52,268 nt of DNA from Anaerolineales bacterium (lineage in GTDB: Bacteria; Chloroflexota; Anaerolineae; Anaerolineales; Villigracilaceae), in the NCBI GenBank assembly GCA_021462845.1, contig JAJTXU010000004.1, forward strand, positions 1 to 52,268, written 5' to 3'. Numbering within the stretch: the stretch's first letter is position 1; each line of letters begins with the position of its first letter. Positions 26,771 through 34,518 of the stretch are shown here, piece after piece. The notes beneath the pieces are model-generated. The model saw only the letters and a list, made by a program, of their open reading frames with translations. It did no database searches and was not told where the DNA came from. Both the position numbers and the translations under genes were made by a program.

Positions 26771-26896
26771 ATGTTTAGAGACAAAGCAAGTATTCTGATG
26801 GAAGCCAAATCAAAGCGCAAGCCCATCTCCACAACTTCGGTTGTCGGGATCGGGCTTGTTTCGGTTGAACAGAATCGGGAGAAGGACTTGCTGTAG
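26771..26896 (+). CDS. Lysine-rich leader peptide of the lysine operon
   Basis: A 41-residue leader ORF. It starts MFRDK and has the cluster KSKRK at codons 13-17 (AAA TCA AAG CGC AAG). The last of these codons begins strand 1 of a long hairpin (26818-26835 with 26840-26858; 17 paired bases, UUCG loop). Strand 2 alternatively pairs with the terminator 5' arm: TTGTCGGG-ATC-GGGC at 26841-26855 against GCGCCCTCCGACAA. This is the classical four-strand attenuator arrangement, with Lys codons placed where a stalled ribosome would open hairpin 1:2. Confidence 0.85.
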   Translation: MFRDKASILMEAKSKRKPISTTSVVGIGLVSVEQNREKDLL

Positions 26897-26922
26897 TTCT
26901 TTGCATCTATCTGTATGCCGTC

Positions 26923-26959
26923 AAAGCGCCCTCCGACAACGGAGGGCGCTTTTTATTTT
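26923..26959 (+). terminator. Attenuator terminator of the lysine operon
   Basis: AAAGCGCCCTCCG and CGGAGGGCGCTTT are exact complements (13 bp) around ACAA, followed by TTATTTTC. It lies 26 nt after the leader stop and 20 nt before the homocitrate synthase ATG. Confidence 0.9.
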
Positions 26960-26978
26960 CATGACCAAAGGAACGCTT

Positions 26979-28361
26979 ATGTTTGAAATTTTAGATACAA
27001 CCTTACGCGAAGGCGAGCAAACGCCGTATGTCAACTTCACGATCGAAGAGAAAACGAACATCGCCAAATTATTGGATGATGTCGGCGTGGAGATGATCGA
27101 AGCGGGCGATCCGTCCGTCTCAAAAAATGTCGCCAAGGCGATAGAAAAGATCGCCGCTCTCGGACTTCGGGCTGAGGTGGTCGCCCACAGCATTGCCGCA
27201 CGCTCAGGCATTGACCGCGCCAAAGCCTGCGGCGCGGATCGCGTCGCCATCTTTTACGCCACATCCAAAATTCACTTGGATGAAAAACTGCATAAAACGC
27301 CCGCGCAAGCGCTTGAAATTATCCGCGAGCATATTTGTTATGCAAAAAGTTTGGGATTAAAAGTCCGCTACACGCCCGAAGACGCGACGCGCACCGAGTT
27401 TGATTTTCTCGTGCAAATTTGTAACGCCGCCATCGAAGCGGGCGCGGACCGCATCAGCTTTGCGGACACATTGGGCATTATGCAACCGCACACCATGTAC
27501 GAGCGAGTCGCGGCATTGCGCGAGGCTCTGCATCCATGTCAAATGGATTTGCATTGCCACGACGATTATGGGCTTGCCTTAGCCAACGCCATGGCAGGGA
27601 TTCGCGCAGGCGCAAACTGCATCCACACCACAGTCAACGGCTTGGGCGAACGCACGGGCATCCCCGATCTAGCCGAAACGATTTTATCTTTTCATAATCT
27701 GGAAGGGGTCCAAAAATACAACATCCAGCCGCTCATGGAACTTTCGGCATATCTGGAAAAAATTTCTGGCTTCTTCCTCTCCCCCAACAAACCCATCACG
27801 GGACAAAACGCATTCAGCCACAAGAGCGGAGTCCACACCAACGGCGTGCTAAAAGATCCGCGCACCTACGAACCATTTGACCCCGCCATATTGGGGCGCG
27901 AGCGAAAGATCGTGATTGATAAATACACAGGCAAAAGCGCAGTCGCTTCGCGTTTGGAAGAATACGGCATCGAAGTCAGCGCGGCGGAGTTGGAAGTGAT
28001 CGTTTCGCGCATCAAAAATGTCGGCGATGAGCGCAAACAGCTTTTCGACGCGGATATTTTAGAGATCGCCGAGCAGGTGACGGGTAGAGAGATTGACGTG
28101 ATCCCCCGCGACATCAGCGCGATGTTGATGGTCGAAGTCGAATCGCATGTGTACACGTCTTCGGTCGTGCGTCGTATGCGCGGATTCACCAACGTCTCGA
28201 ACGTGTACGAAATCACAGGCGACTTTGACATCAGCGCCTTCATCAACGTGGAAAATGTTTCAGCGTTGAATAATCTCATCGAAGAAATCCGCACCGTGCC
28301 TGGCGTCAAGCGGACGGATACGAAAATGGTCTTGAAAAAATATAACGGCAATAACAAATGA
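26979..28361 (+). CDS. lysS: Homocitrate synthase with C-terminal RAM-like domain
   Basis: A 460-residue DRE-TIM metallolyase. It condenses acetyl-CoA and 2-oxoglutarate in the first step of the AAA pathway. DTTLREGEQTP at residues 6-16, LHCHDDYGLALANA (metal His) and NGLGERTGIPDL are typical. After the catalytic and linker regions, about residues 378-455 (SAMLMVEVESHVYTSS... TVPGVKRTDTKMVL) look like an Lrp/AsnC RAM ligand-binding domain, as in archaeal homocitrate synthases; this suggests lysine feedback. Isopropylmalate synthase is excluded mainly by context and the RAM domain. ATG 26979 follows AAAGGA. Confidence 0.88.
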   Translation: MFEILDTTLREGEQTPYVNFTIEEKTNIAKLLDDVGVEMIEAGDPSVSKNVAKAIEKIAALGLRAEVVAHSIAARSGIDRAKACGADRVAIFYATSKIHLDEKLHKTPAQALEIIREHICYAKSLGLKVRYTPEDATRTEFDFLVQICNAAIEAGADRISFADTLGIMQPHTMYERVAALREALHPCQMDLHCHDDYGLALANAMAGIRAGANCIHTTVNGLGERTGIPDLAETILSFHNLEGVQKYNIQPLMELSAYLEKISGFFLSPNKPITGQNAFSHKSGVHTNGVLKDPRTYEPFDPAILGRERKIVIDKYTGKSAVASRLEEYGIEVSAAELEVIVSRIKNVGDERKQLFDADILEIAEQVTGREIDVIPRDISAMLMVEVESHVYTSSVVRRMRGFTNVSNVYEITGDFDISAFINVENVSALNNLIEEIRTVPGVKRTDTKMVLKKYNGNNK

Positions 28362-28440
28362 TGAATGCAAAATGCAGAAGGCGGAATAAAACCCGCGTAT
28401 CACTAATTCCGCATTCATCATTCTAAATTCTACATTTGGA
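28362..28440. repeat. ATGCAGAAT word repeat between lysS and lysT
   Basis: ATGAATGCAAAATGCAGAAGG is opposed by CCGCATTCATCATTCTAAATTCTAC (in parts). It ends at the GGAGGA ribosome-binding site of lysT. Confidence 0.7.
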
Positions 28441-28446
28441 GGAACT

Positions 28447-29709
28447 ATGGGCACATTGATTGAAGAAATTTTCTCGCGCAAAGCGGGCAGGCAAATTCAC
28501 GCGGGCGAAATCCTGTTGCTGGACGTGGACTACATCATGAGTCACGACAACACCACGCCGCTTGCTATCAAGGCGTTTCAAGCGATTGGCAAACCGATCT
28601 TGGATAAAAATCGCATCGTCATTCACTTTGACCATGCCTACCCCGCCCCGAATGTTTTAGCGGCGGAGAATCATAAAAAGATCATCGAGTTTGTGCAGGC
28701 GCAGGAACTGCCGCATTTTCTGCATCAGGGCGTTTGCCATCAGGTGATGATCGAAGAAGGTTTCATCACGCCAGGCGCAATCGTCATCGGCGCGGATTCG
28801 CATTCCAACACTTATGGCGCGTTAGGCGCGTTTGGCACGGGGCTTGGCTCGACGGAAATTGGCGTGGCATGGGCGACAGGCAAATGCTGGTTCAAAGTCC
28901 CTGAGACGATTCGCGTGGAGTTGAGCGGTCAAGCCCAACACGGAGTCTATGCCAAAGACGTGATGATTCACATCGCGGGCTTACTCGGCATGGATGGCGG
29001 AACGTATCGCTCAGTGGAGTTCGGCGGCGAATACATTGACAACCTGCCGATGCACGAACGGATCATTTTCCCAAACATGTCCACGGAGATTGGCGCGAAA
29101 TGCGGCTTGATCGCGGCGGATGAAGTGACGATCAACTATCTCGAAAACGAGACTCCCGCCGAAGGTCCGTTTGAAGCGTTGCATCCCATCAACCCGCGCT
29201 ATGAACGCATCCTTGAAATTGACGTTGCGACTCTAACTCCGCAAGTATCTTGTCATCCCGATGTGGATAACGTCAAGCCGTTGGCTGAAGTGGAAGGCTT
29301 GGATGTGAATGAAGTTTATATCGGCACATGCACGAACGCGCGTTATGAAGATTTGGAAATTGTGGCGAACATGTTGAAAGGCAAAAAAGTGAATCCGCTG
29401 GTGCGGGTCATCGTCACGCCCGCCAGCGACCGCATTTACAAGAAGGCGTTGAAAAACGGCTTGATCGAAATTTTGATGGACGCGGGTTGCACTGTCACGG
29501 GTTCGGGTTGCGGCGCATGTATTGGTCGGCACGGCGGAATCCTTGCGCCAGGCGAACGCGCGCTCACCACGATGAATCGCAACTTCATCGGTCGCATGGG
29601 AAGCCCGCTCTCGGAGATTTATTTGGCGAGTCCCGCAACCGCCGCCGCCACCGCGCTCACGGGAAAAATTACGGATCCGCGCAATCTATTAATGCAAATT
29701 GCAGAATGA
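28447..29709 (+). CDS. lysT: Homoaconitase large subunit
   Basis: A 420-residue aconitase-superfamily large subunit. With LysU it isomerises homocitrate to homoisocitrate through homoaconitate. Iron-sulfur cysteines are in GTCTNARYEDL (about residue 296) and SGCGACIGRHGG (CxxC, about 356-359). SHDNTTPLAIKAF and GADSHSNTYGALGAFG are substrate or cluster loops. LeuC-like isopropylmalate isomerase is the alternative; the lysine neighbourhood decides. GGAGGA precedes the ATG. Confidence 0.9.
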   Translation: MGTLIEEIFSRKAGRQIHAGEILLLDVDYIMSHDNTTPLAIKAFQAIGKPILDKNRIVIHFDHAYPAPNVLAAENHKKIIEFVQAQELPHFLHQGVCHQVMIEEGFITPGAIVIGADSHSNTYGALGAFGTGLGSTEIGVAWATGKCWFKVPETIRVELSGQAQHGVYAKDVMIHIAGLLGMDGGTYRSVEFGGEYIDNLPMHERIIFPNMSTEIGAKCGLIAADEVTINYLENETPAEGPFEALHPINPRYERILEIDVATLTPQVSCHPDVDNVKPLAEVEGLDVNEVYIGTCTNARYEDLEIVANMLKGKKVNPLVRVIVTPASDRIYKKALKNGLIEILMDAGCTVTGSGCGACIGRHGGILAPGERALTTMNRNFIGRMGSPLSEIYLASPATAAATALTGKITDPRNLLMQIAE

Positions 29710-29772
29710 AGAATGATGAATTGCCAACTCGCAACATTCTGCATTCTTCATTCTAACTTCTACATTCAATAA
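29710..29772. repeat. ATGCAGAAT word repeat between lysT and lysU
   Basis: GAAGAATGATGAATTGCC and CATTCTGCATTCTTCATTCTAAC oppose each other. It starts at the lysT stop and ends shortly before the lysU AAAGGAG. Confidence 0.7.
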
Positions 29773-29784
29773 AGGAGACTCATT

Positions 29785-30294
29785 ATGGGAAAAGCTTGGA
29801 CATTTGGCGAAAACATGAACACGGATGAAATCATCCCTGGTCGTTTCAATATCACGATTGACCCGCTCGAACTTGCAAAAAATGTTTTTTGCGAAGTCAA
29901 ACCTGAATATGCAAAAACCGTACAATCTGGCGACGTGATCGTCGGCGGTCAAAATTTTGGATGCGGCTCATCGCGCGAACACGCGCCGATCGCCATCAAA
30001 GGCTCGCAGGCAAAATGTATCATCGCGCCATCGTTTGCCAGAATCTTTTTTCGCAACGCCATCAACATCGGCTTGCCAATTTTGGAATGTCCCGAAGCGG
30101 TTGCGGACATCACCGAAGGCGATGACATTGACGTCAATTTATCCACTGGCGAAATTTTCAATCGCACCAACGGGCGTCAATATCAAGCGCAAGCCCTGCC
30201 CGATTTCGTTTTGAAAATCGCGGAAGCGGGCGGCATCGTCAACTTTTTGAAAACGCACGATATTCAAGATCTATTGATGAATGCAGAAGGATGA
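29785..30294 (+). CDS. lysU: Homoaconitase small subunit
   Basis: A 169-residue swivel-domain subunit. NMNTDEIIPGRF (residues 12-23), FGCGSSREHAPIAIK (substrate Ser-Arg loop) and ARIFFRNAINIGLP are typical of LeuD/LysU. The last residues (MNAEG) and the stop are written by ATGAATGCAGAAGGATGA repeat words, and the next gene starts 3 nt later in the same repeat, giving close translational coupling. Confidence 0.92.
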   Translation: MGKAWTFGENMNTDEIIPGRFNITIDPLELAKNVFCEVKPEYAKTVQSGDVIVGGQNFGCGSSREHAPIAIKGSQAKCIIAPSFARIFFRNAINIGLPILECPEAVADITEGDDIDVNLSTGEIFNRTNGRQYQAQALPDFVLKIAEAGGIVNFLKTHDIQDLLMNAEG

Positions 30295-30297
30295 AGG

Positions 30298-31308
30298 ATG
30301 AATTATAAAATCTGCCTGCTCTCTGGCGATGGAATTGGACCCGAAGTGATCGCTTCGGCAAAGGATGTTTTATCGGCGCTTCCGCTTCAATGGGATTTTG
30401 TGGAAAGCGGCATTGGATTTGGCGAATATCAACGCTCAGGCTCCCCTCTGCCTGATTCAACGCTCCAAGCCATTCGCCACGCCGACGCGACTCTCTTCGG
30501 CGCTGTGACCACTCCGCCCAACATCCCGAATTATTTCTCCCCCGTCGTGCGGATGCGCCAGTCTTTGGATTTATATGCAAACCTGCGTCCCTGCAAATCC
30601 ATTCCGCACGAATCATCGAAACCCAACATTGACATCATCATCGTCCGCGAAAATACCGAAGGCTTGTATTCGGGAATTGAAAGAGTCGAAGACAATGGAG
30701 ACAAAGCCATCACCGAACGAGTCATCACGCGCAAAGGCTCGGAGCGCATCATCCGCAAAGCGTTTGATTTGGCAAGACAAACGAAGCGTAAATCCGTACA
30801 TGTGATTCACAAAGCCAACGTGCTTCGTCAAACCTGCGGACTCTTTCGCACGGTCGCGCTGGAAGTTGCCAACGAATATCCCGAAATCGCCATGCTCGAA
30901 ATGCTCGTGGATACCTGCGCCATGGAATTGATCCGCGCACCTGAGCAGTTCGAGGTCATCGTGACGACGAATCTCTTCGGCGACATCCTCAGCGATGAAG
31001 CCTGCATGTTCGTCGGCGGACTCGGCGTCGCCGCTTCGGGAAACATCGGCGTAAATGCCGCAGTCTTCGAGCCAGTGCACGGAAGCGCTCCGCCGTTGGT
31101 CGGCACAGGCAAAGCCAATCCCATCGCCATGCTTTTAGCAACAGCGATGATGTTAGATCACATCAACGAAAAAGAACACGCCCAAAAATTGAACAGCGCC
31201 ATTCAAGCCTGCATCGCTAACAAAGAAACCACGCCCGATTTAGGCGGCGTATTGACGACGAATGAAGTGACAAAGAGAGTCAAAGCTAGAATGCAGAATG
31301 AAGAATGA
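30298..31308 (+). CDS. hicdh: Homoisocitrate dehydrogenase
   Basis: A 336-residue beta-decarboxylating dehydrogenase that converts homoisocitrate to 2-oxoadipate. N-terminal [11 protein letters not shown], substrate loop [16 protein letters not shown] (the ASP-type Arg motif of the HICDH/IPMDH group), [13 protein letters not shown], metal Asp in [10 protein letters not shown] and NAD-binding [24 protein letters not shown] or IDH alternatives are less likely by operon context. The terminal RMQNEE is repeat-derived (AGAATGCAGAATGAAGAA), like the LysU end. Confidence 0.9.
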   Translation: MNYKICLLSGDGIGPEVIASAKDVLSALPLQWDFVESGIGFGEYQRSGSPLPDSTLQAIRHADATLFGAVTTPPNIPNYFSPVVRMRQSLDLYANLRPCKSIPHESSKPNIDIIIVRENTEGLYSGIERVEDNGDKAITERVITRKGSERIIRKAFDLARQTKRKSVHVIHKANVLRQTCGLFRTVALEVANEYPEIAMLEMLVDTCAMELIRAPEQFEVIVTTNLFGDILSDEACMFVGGLGVAASGNIGVNAAVFEPVHGSAPPLVGTGKANPIAMLLATAMMLDHINEKEHAQKLNSAIQACIANKETTPDLGGVLTTNEVTKRVKARMQNEE

Positions 31309-31349
31309 AGAATTTCATTTCGCATTCTGCATTTTGCATTCCACATTTA
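31287..31349. repeat. ATGCAGAAT word repeat at the end of hicdh
   Basis: AGAATGCAGAATGAAGAATG is followed by CGCATTCTGCATTTTGCATTCC. The first part is coding (hicdh C-terminus), the rest is the 53-nt spacer before lysX with its own AAGGAG. Confidence 0.7.
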
Positions 31350-31361
31350 CAAGGAGAAAAT

Positions 31362-32234
31362 ATGAAAACTCGAGTCGGATTTTTATACACCCGCTTGCGC
31401 GCCGAAGAAAAATATTTGATAGATGAATTTGAAAAACATGAAGACGTGGAACTTGTCCGCATCAACGACGGCGATACGTTCTTCGACATTCACCAATTGC
31501 CAGAAGAAATTGACGTGCTGTTTGAACGTTCCATTTCCTATTCACGCGGGCTGTACATCTCGCGCATCTTTGAAGCGCACGGCATCCCCGTCGTCAATTC
31601 ATCGGCGGTGGCTGAAATCTGCGGCGATAAATATGTGACGAGTCAACTGCTCGCCAAGAACGGCATCCCCACTCCCAGAGTGCTGATGGCTTTCGACGAA
31701 GAATCCGCTCTACGGGCGATTGAAGCGTTGGGCTATCCTTGCGTATTGAAACCAGTCGTCGGGTCATGGGGGCGCTTGCTCGCCAAAGTCGAAAACAGAG
31801 CCCAAGCCGAATCGTTGATCGAGCATAAATCTTCGCTCGGAGTCAATCATCAAGTTTTTTACATTCAAGAATACATCAACAAACCTGGGCGCGACATCCG
31901 CGCATTCGTGGTCGGCGATGAATGTATCTGCGCCATCTACCGCTCCTCCGAAAATTGGATCACCAACACCGCGCGCGGCGGCATCGCCACCAACTGTCCA
32001 GTAACTGATGAGATTGCAGAGATTTGTCACTGCGCCGCGCAAGCCATCGGCGGCGGTTTGCTCGCGCTCGATCTATTTGAAACCGAAAGCGGATACACCA
32101 TCAACGAAGTCAATCACACGATGGAGTTTCGCAACAGCATCACCACCACGGGCGTGAACATCCCGCAAAAGATGATTGAATATGTTTTGCAAAATGCGAT
32201 TCAGGAAGATCAGCCCTGTAAGGTAAATGTTTAG
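31362..32234 (+). CDS. lysX: Alpha-aminoadipate--LysW ligase
   Basis: A 290-residue ATP-grasp ligase. It attaches 2-aminoadipate to the C-terminal Glu of LysW. Same motif series as Arg[71 protein letters not shown] and NEVNHTMEF. The C-terminal loop [12 protein letters not shown] resembles the form I recall for Thermus LysX (NSVHTTGVDIP), supporting aminoadipate use. ATG 31362 follows AAGGAG; the open frame from 31305 is repeat sequence. Last gene of the lysine operon. Confidence 0.87.
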   Translation: MKTRVGFLYTRLRAEEKYLIDEFEKHEDVELVRINDGDTFFDIHQLPEEIDVLFERSISYSRGLYISRIFEAHGIPVVNSSAVAEICGDKYVTSQLLAKNGIPTPRVLMAFDEESALRAIEALGYPCVLKPVVGSWGRLLAKVENRAQAESLIEHKSSLGVNHQVFYIQEYINKPGRDIRAFVVGDECICAIYRSSENWITNTARGGIATNCPVTDEIAEICHCAAQAIGGGLLALDLFETESGYTINEVNHTMEFRNSITTTGVNIPQKMIEYVLQNAIQEDQPCKVNV

Positions 32235-32285
32235 ATGCGATCTCTGCAAGTAGAGGAGATTGTTGTAAGTAGAAAGTGGAAAGTG

Positions 32286-32326
32286 AAACTCCGCGCTGAG
32301 GAAATTGGCGCGGAGTTTTTATTTTG
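32286..32326 (+). terminator. Terminator of the lysine operon
   Basis: AAACTCCGCGC pairs exactly with GCGCGGAGTTT, followed by TTATTTTG. Just upstream (32268-32285) is the 18-bp AGTAGAAAGTGGAAAGTG word also found inside carA. Confidence 0.88.
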
Positions 32327-32343
32327 TGCGAGCAGTTCTGCGA

Positions 32344-32754
32344 TTATTCCATTTCCGCAAGCAAATCTAAAAACTCTCGTCCTGTGATGATCTGAATTGA
32401 ACGAAATACCTTGAGGTCGAGAAGATGTTTATCCCCGCTAACGATGTAATCGGCGTTTCCCGCGATAGCCGCCTCAAGGAATCGGTCGTCTTTTGGATCG
32501 GGCTGTATGTTGGTGATCTGTTCTTGCGGCGAAACAATTTCCGCCTTGCGATGGACGCGTGCGATAATGGTTGCAATAGTTCGAGGTCTCAAGTGAAATT
32601 TCGATCTCTGTAGAACATCCAAATATTCAGATACGATTTCCTCGCTGACGACCAGTAAGAACTTCTCCGCTCTCCAAGCATCGTAAATTTTTCCAACTTT
32701 TCCACCCAGCGCCATAGACACCATAATATTGGTGTCCAAAACCACTCGCTTCAT
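32344..32754 (-). CDS. PIN-domain toxin (putative RNase)
   Basis: A 136-residue PIN nuclease of the COG1569 kind. Acidic metal ligands are in place: VLDTNIMVS (Asp 6), SEEIVSEYLDV (Glu), DPKDDRFLEAAIA (Asp-Asp) and SGDKHLLDL (Asp). Such proteins cleave RNA and are held in check by an adjacent antitoxin. The start overlaps the antitoxin stop by 4 bp (ATGA), a typical toxin-antitoxin layout. Confidence 0.87.
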   Translation of the reverse strand: MKRVVLDTNIMVSMALGGKVGKIYDAWRAEKFLLVVSEEIVSEYLDVLQRSKFHLRPRTIATIIARVHRKAEIVSPQEQITNIQPDPKDDRFLEAAIAGNADYIVSGDKHLLDLKVFRSIQIITGREFLDLLAEME

Positions 32755-32981
32755 TTTCCATCCCGCACGGCGCGGATCTCTGCGTCAATATCTTCCTCTG
32801 TGATATTGTATTTCAATGCTGTTGCGCGAGCCTCCTTGATGGCTTCGTCGAACTCGCGCTCCAACTCGTCATCGTCTTTCAGGCTGATTTTCAGAAAACG
32901 GACAAACGCCAGCACATCCGCCCGACGCGACTCGGGCAAGGTAGAAACTTCGCGGAGAAGAGTTTGTTCAAATGTAGTCAT
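32751..32981 (-). CDS. Antitoxin partner of the PIN toxin
   Basis: A 76-residue acidic protein, mostly helical (LLREVSTLPESRRADVLAFVRFL, then an acidic DDDELEREFDEAIKEARA region). No DNA-binding fold is certain. The role is inferred from size, acidity and 4-bp overlap with the PIN gene. GAGGTG precedes the ATG, and TATAAT at 32999-33004 is the likely -10. Confidence 0.75.
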   Translation of the reverse strand: MTTFEQTLLREVSTLPESRRADVLAFVRFLKISLKDDDELEREFDEAIKEARATALKYNITEEDIDAEIRAVRDGK

Positions 32982-32998
32982 GGCTCACCTCGGTTTGG

Positions 32999-33004
32999 AT
33001 TATA
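32999..33004 (-). promoter_or_regulatory. -10 box of the PIN cassette
   Basis: TATAATCC followed by CGAGGTGAGCCATGACT. The aspartic-protease cassette at 42515-42538 has nearly the same block (TATAATCC, then GAAGAGGTGCGCCATGACT), so both cassettes share a start-up sequence. Confidence 0.6.
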
Positions 33005-33098
33005 CATGGTTTATCAATCCCGCGCTTCGCTTTTGGGGCGCACGCTGTTACAGGGGATCTTAATGATGGGGAAGAAGGGGAGATAGGTTTATAAACGA

Positions 33099-33126
33099 AT
33101 CCGCCCGTTGTTTAGACGGGCGGATA
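33099..33126. other. GC-rich hairpin, possible terminator
   Basis: ATCCGCCCGT pairs with ACGGGCGGAT around TGTTTAG. It follows the NucS-like gene on the minus strand, but the T-run is poor, so terminator function is uncertain. Confidence 0.45.
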
Positions 33127-33166
33127 GTGCTTTTGCAACCATGGTTTCCTTATGAAAGTTTTGGTG

Positions 33167-34489
33167 TTATCTTCTGAGTCGCCCAATTTTTTCCCATTCG
33201 CCAGTTGAAGGATTTAAATATCGCCAAAAATCCCAACCATTTACTTCTTTCCAATCTGTGACAATGATCTTCGCGGCTGTAGTCGGCGCTTGATACTCTT
33301 TGGCCTCATATCGAATTATTCCTTTTAAATTAAGTAGCTCAGCTTGATATGTTTCACCTCTGTGCATAGCCTTGATAGGCAATGGAAATTCAACATTAAT
33401 TTGCTCGTTGTTTTGGCTCAATCCGAATATCTCAGTTAATCGTTCTACAGTAAATTTGTTACGTAATTTGCACGCGGAATTCTGGTTGGCAAACATCCCT
33501 TTCTCCCAAACAGCTTCTTCGGCGGGTTTCGTATTGATCCAATCTACTTTTACGAGATATTCACTAAGGTCGAGATTATCTGAATCTTTGCCCATGTCAG
33601 GCGCATTAAGAGGAAGTTGCAGAATCGGCGTCAGAACTCCGTTGAAATCCACAACGAACTCGTTCACACGGACAGACTCCTCTTTTACAATGCCAACTCC
33701 TACATAACCAACTTTGGGTACACAAACAAATACTCTTGCACCTTTGGGCAGCAAAGAAAGTGTATTGCTGTACCATTTGCCTCCGCCAGCGGAAATAAAT
33801 CCATATTTTCTAGCATCATTCCAGTTTCGCCTTTTATCATCTCCGAATGAAACGTAATAGTCTGTTCCGTTCCATTGTTCTTTTCCGCGCGACTTTACAA
33901 CTTTACTGGCTTGCGTTTCAACTTGAATAGGATCAATAAGCCACGAGCGGGATAAAAATTCGTTTTGACCGTTCTTGAAGTGCTGGAAGAAAACAACATT
34001 TATAGGAACGCCGTAGTTGGATGATAAATAATTAACAATTCTTTCACTACTGTTATCCAGTTCGGCTGCAACAATGATTAGCCTATGATCTTCGTTTAGC
34101 GATTCGGGCGGTGGTACACCAAATGATTCTTCAAAGGCAGATTCGAAGTCTTTGGTTGTGTCGTACTTGGCGTAGATTTTCACAACATCTTCATACGTCA
34201 ATCCTTGCACCCAGGAAGCATAATCTAAAGCTTGAGAGACTACGTCGCGGGGAGTTTTATCCCTTTTTAATTCTAGGATTACTAATTGCCCCTCAGAATC
34301 AATTGCGAGTAAATCAATGGATTTTCCAAATGCAGTTATTACCTGTTGCCCGATAATCATTAGGTTGGAGTCGATAATTGAAATTTCCCTTTCAAGAATG
34401 GATTCGAGTTTTTTCTCTGCGTCCAAGGTTGAATAAGGTACTTTTTCTAGACCGTCATCAATTCGCCACATTTCGGTTTTTATCGGCAT
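33167..34489 (-). CDS. NucS-like (DUF91) PD-(D/E)XK nuclease-domain protein
   Basis: A 440-residue protein. Residues about 30-180 resemble the NucS/DUF91 nuclease fold, with the core IDLLAIDSEGQLVILELKRDKTP containing the D-x(n)-E-x-K catalytic pattern (quoted in parts). The C-terminal half (WNDARKYGFISAGGGKWYSNTL onward) is a domain often found with such nucleases in defence or repair contexts, of unclear role. It has its own ATG at the family-like MPIKTEMWRI. AT-richer codon use than its neighbours suggests recent acquisition. Confidence 0.75.
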   Translation of the reverse strand: MPIKTEMWRIDDGLEKVPYSTLDAEKKLESILEREISIIDSNLMIIGQQVITAFGKSIDLLAIDSEGQLVILELKRDKTPRDVVSQALDYASWVQGLTYEDVVKIYAKYDTTKDFESAFEESFGVPPPESLNEDHRLIIVAAELDNSSERIVNYLSSNYGVPINVVFFQHFKNGQNEFLSRSWLIDPIQVETQASKVVKSRGKEQWNGTDYYVSFGDDKRRNWNDARKYGFISAGGGKWYSNTLSLLPKGARVFVCVPKVGYVGVGIVKEESVRVNEFVVDFNGVLTPILQLPLNAPDMGKDSDNLDLSEYLVKVDWINTKPAEEAVWEKGMFANQNSACKLRNKFTVERLTEIFGLSQNNEQINVEFPLPIKAMHRGETYQAELLNLKGIIRYEAKEYQAPTTAAKIIVTDWKEVNGWDFWRYLNPSTGEWEKIGRLRR

Positions 34490-34518
34490 CTTGATCTCCT
34501 GGAAATTTGATAAACTTT

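Noticed and set aside
26616-26978. Lysine riboswitch (L box) or T-box before the lysine operon
   Set aside because: The leader is too short and fully used by the ORF and attenuator strands; no T-box consensus or L-box core is visible.
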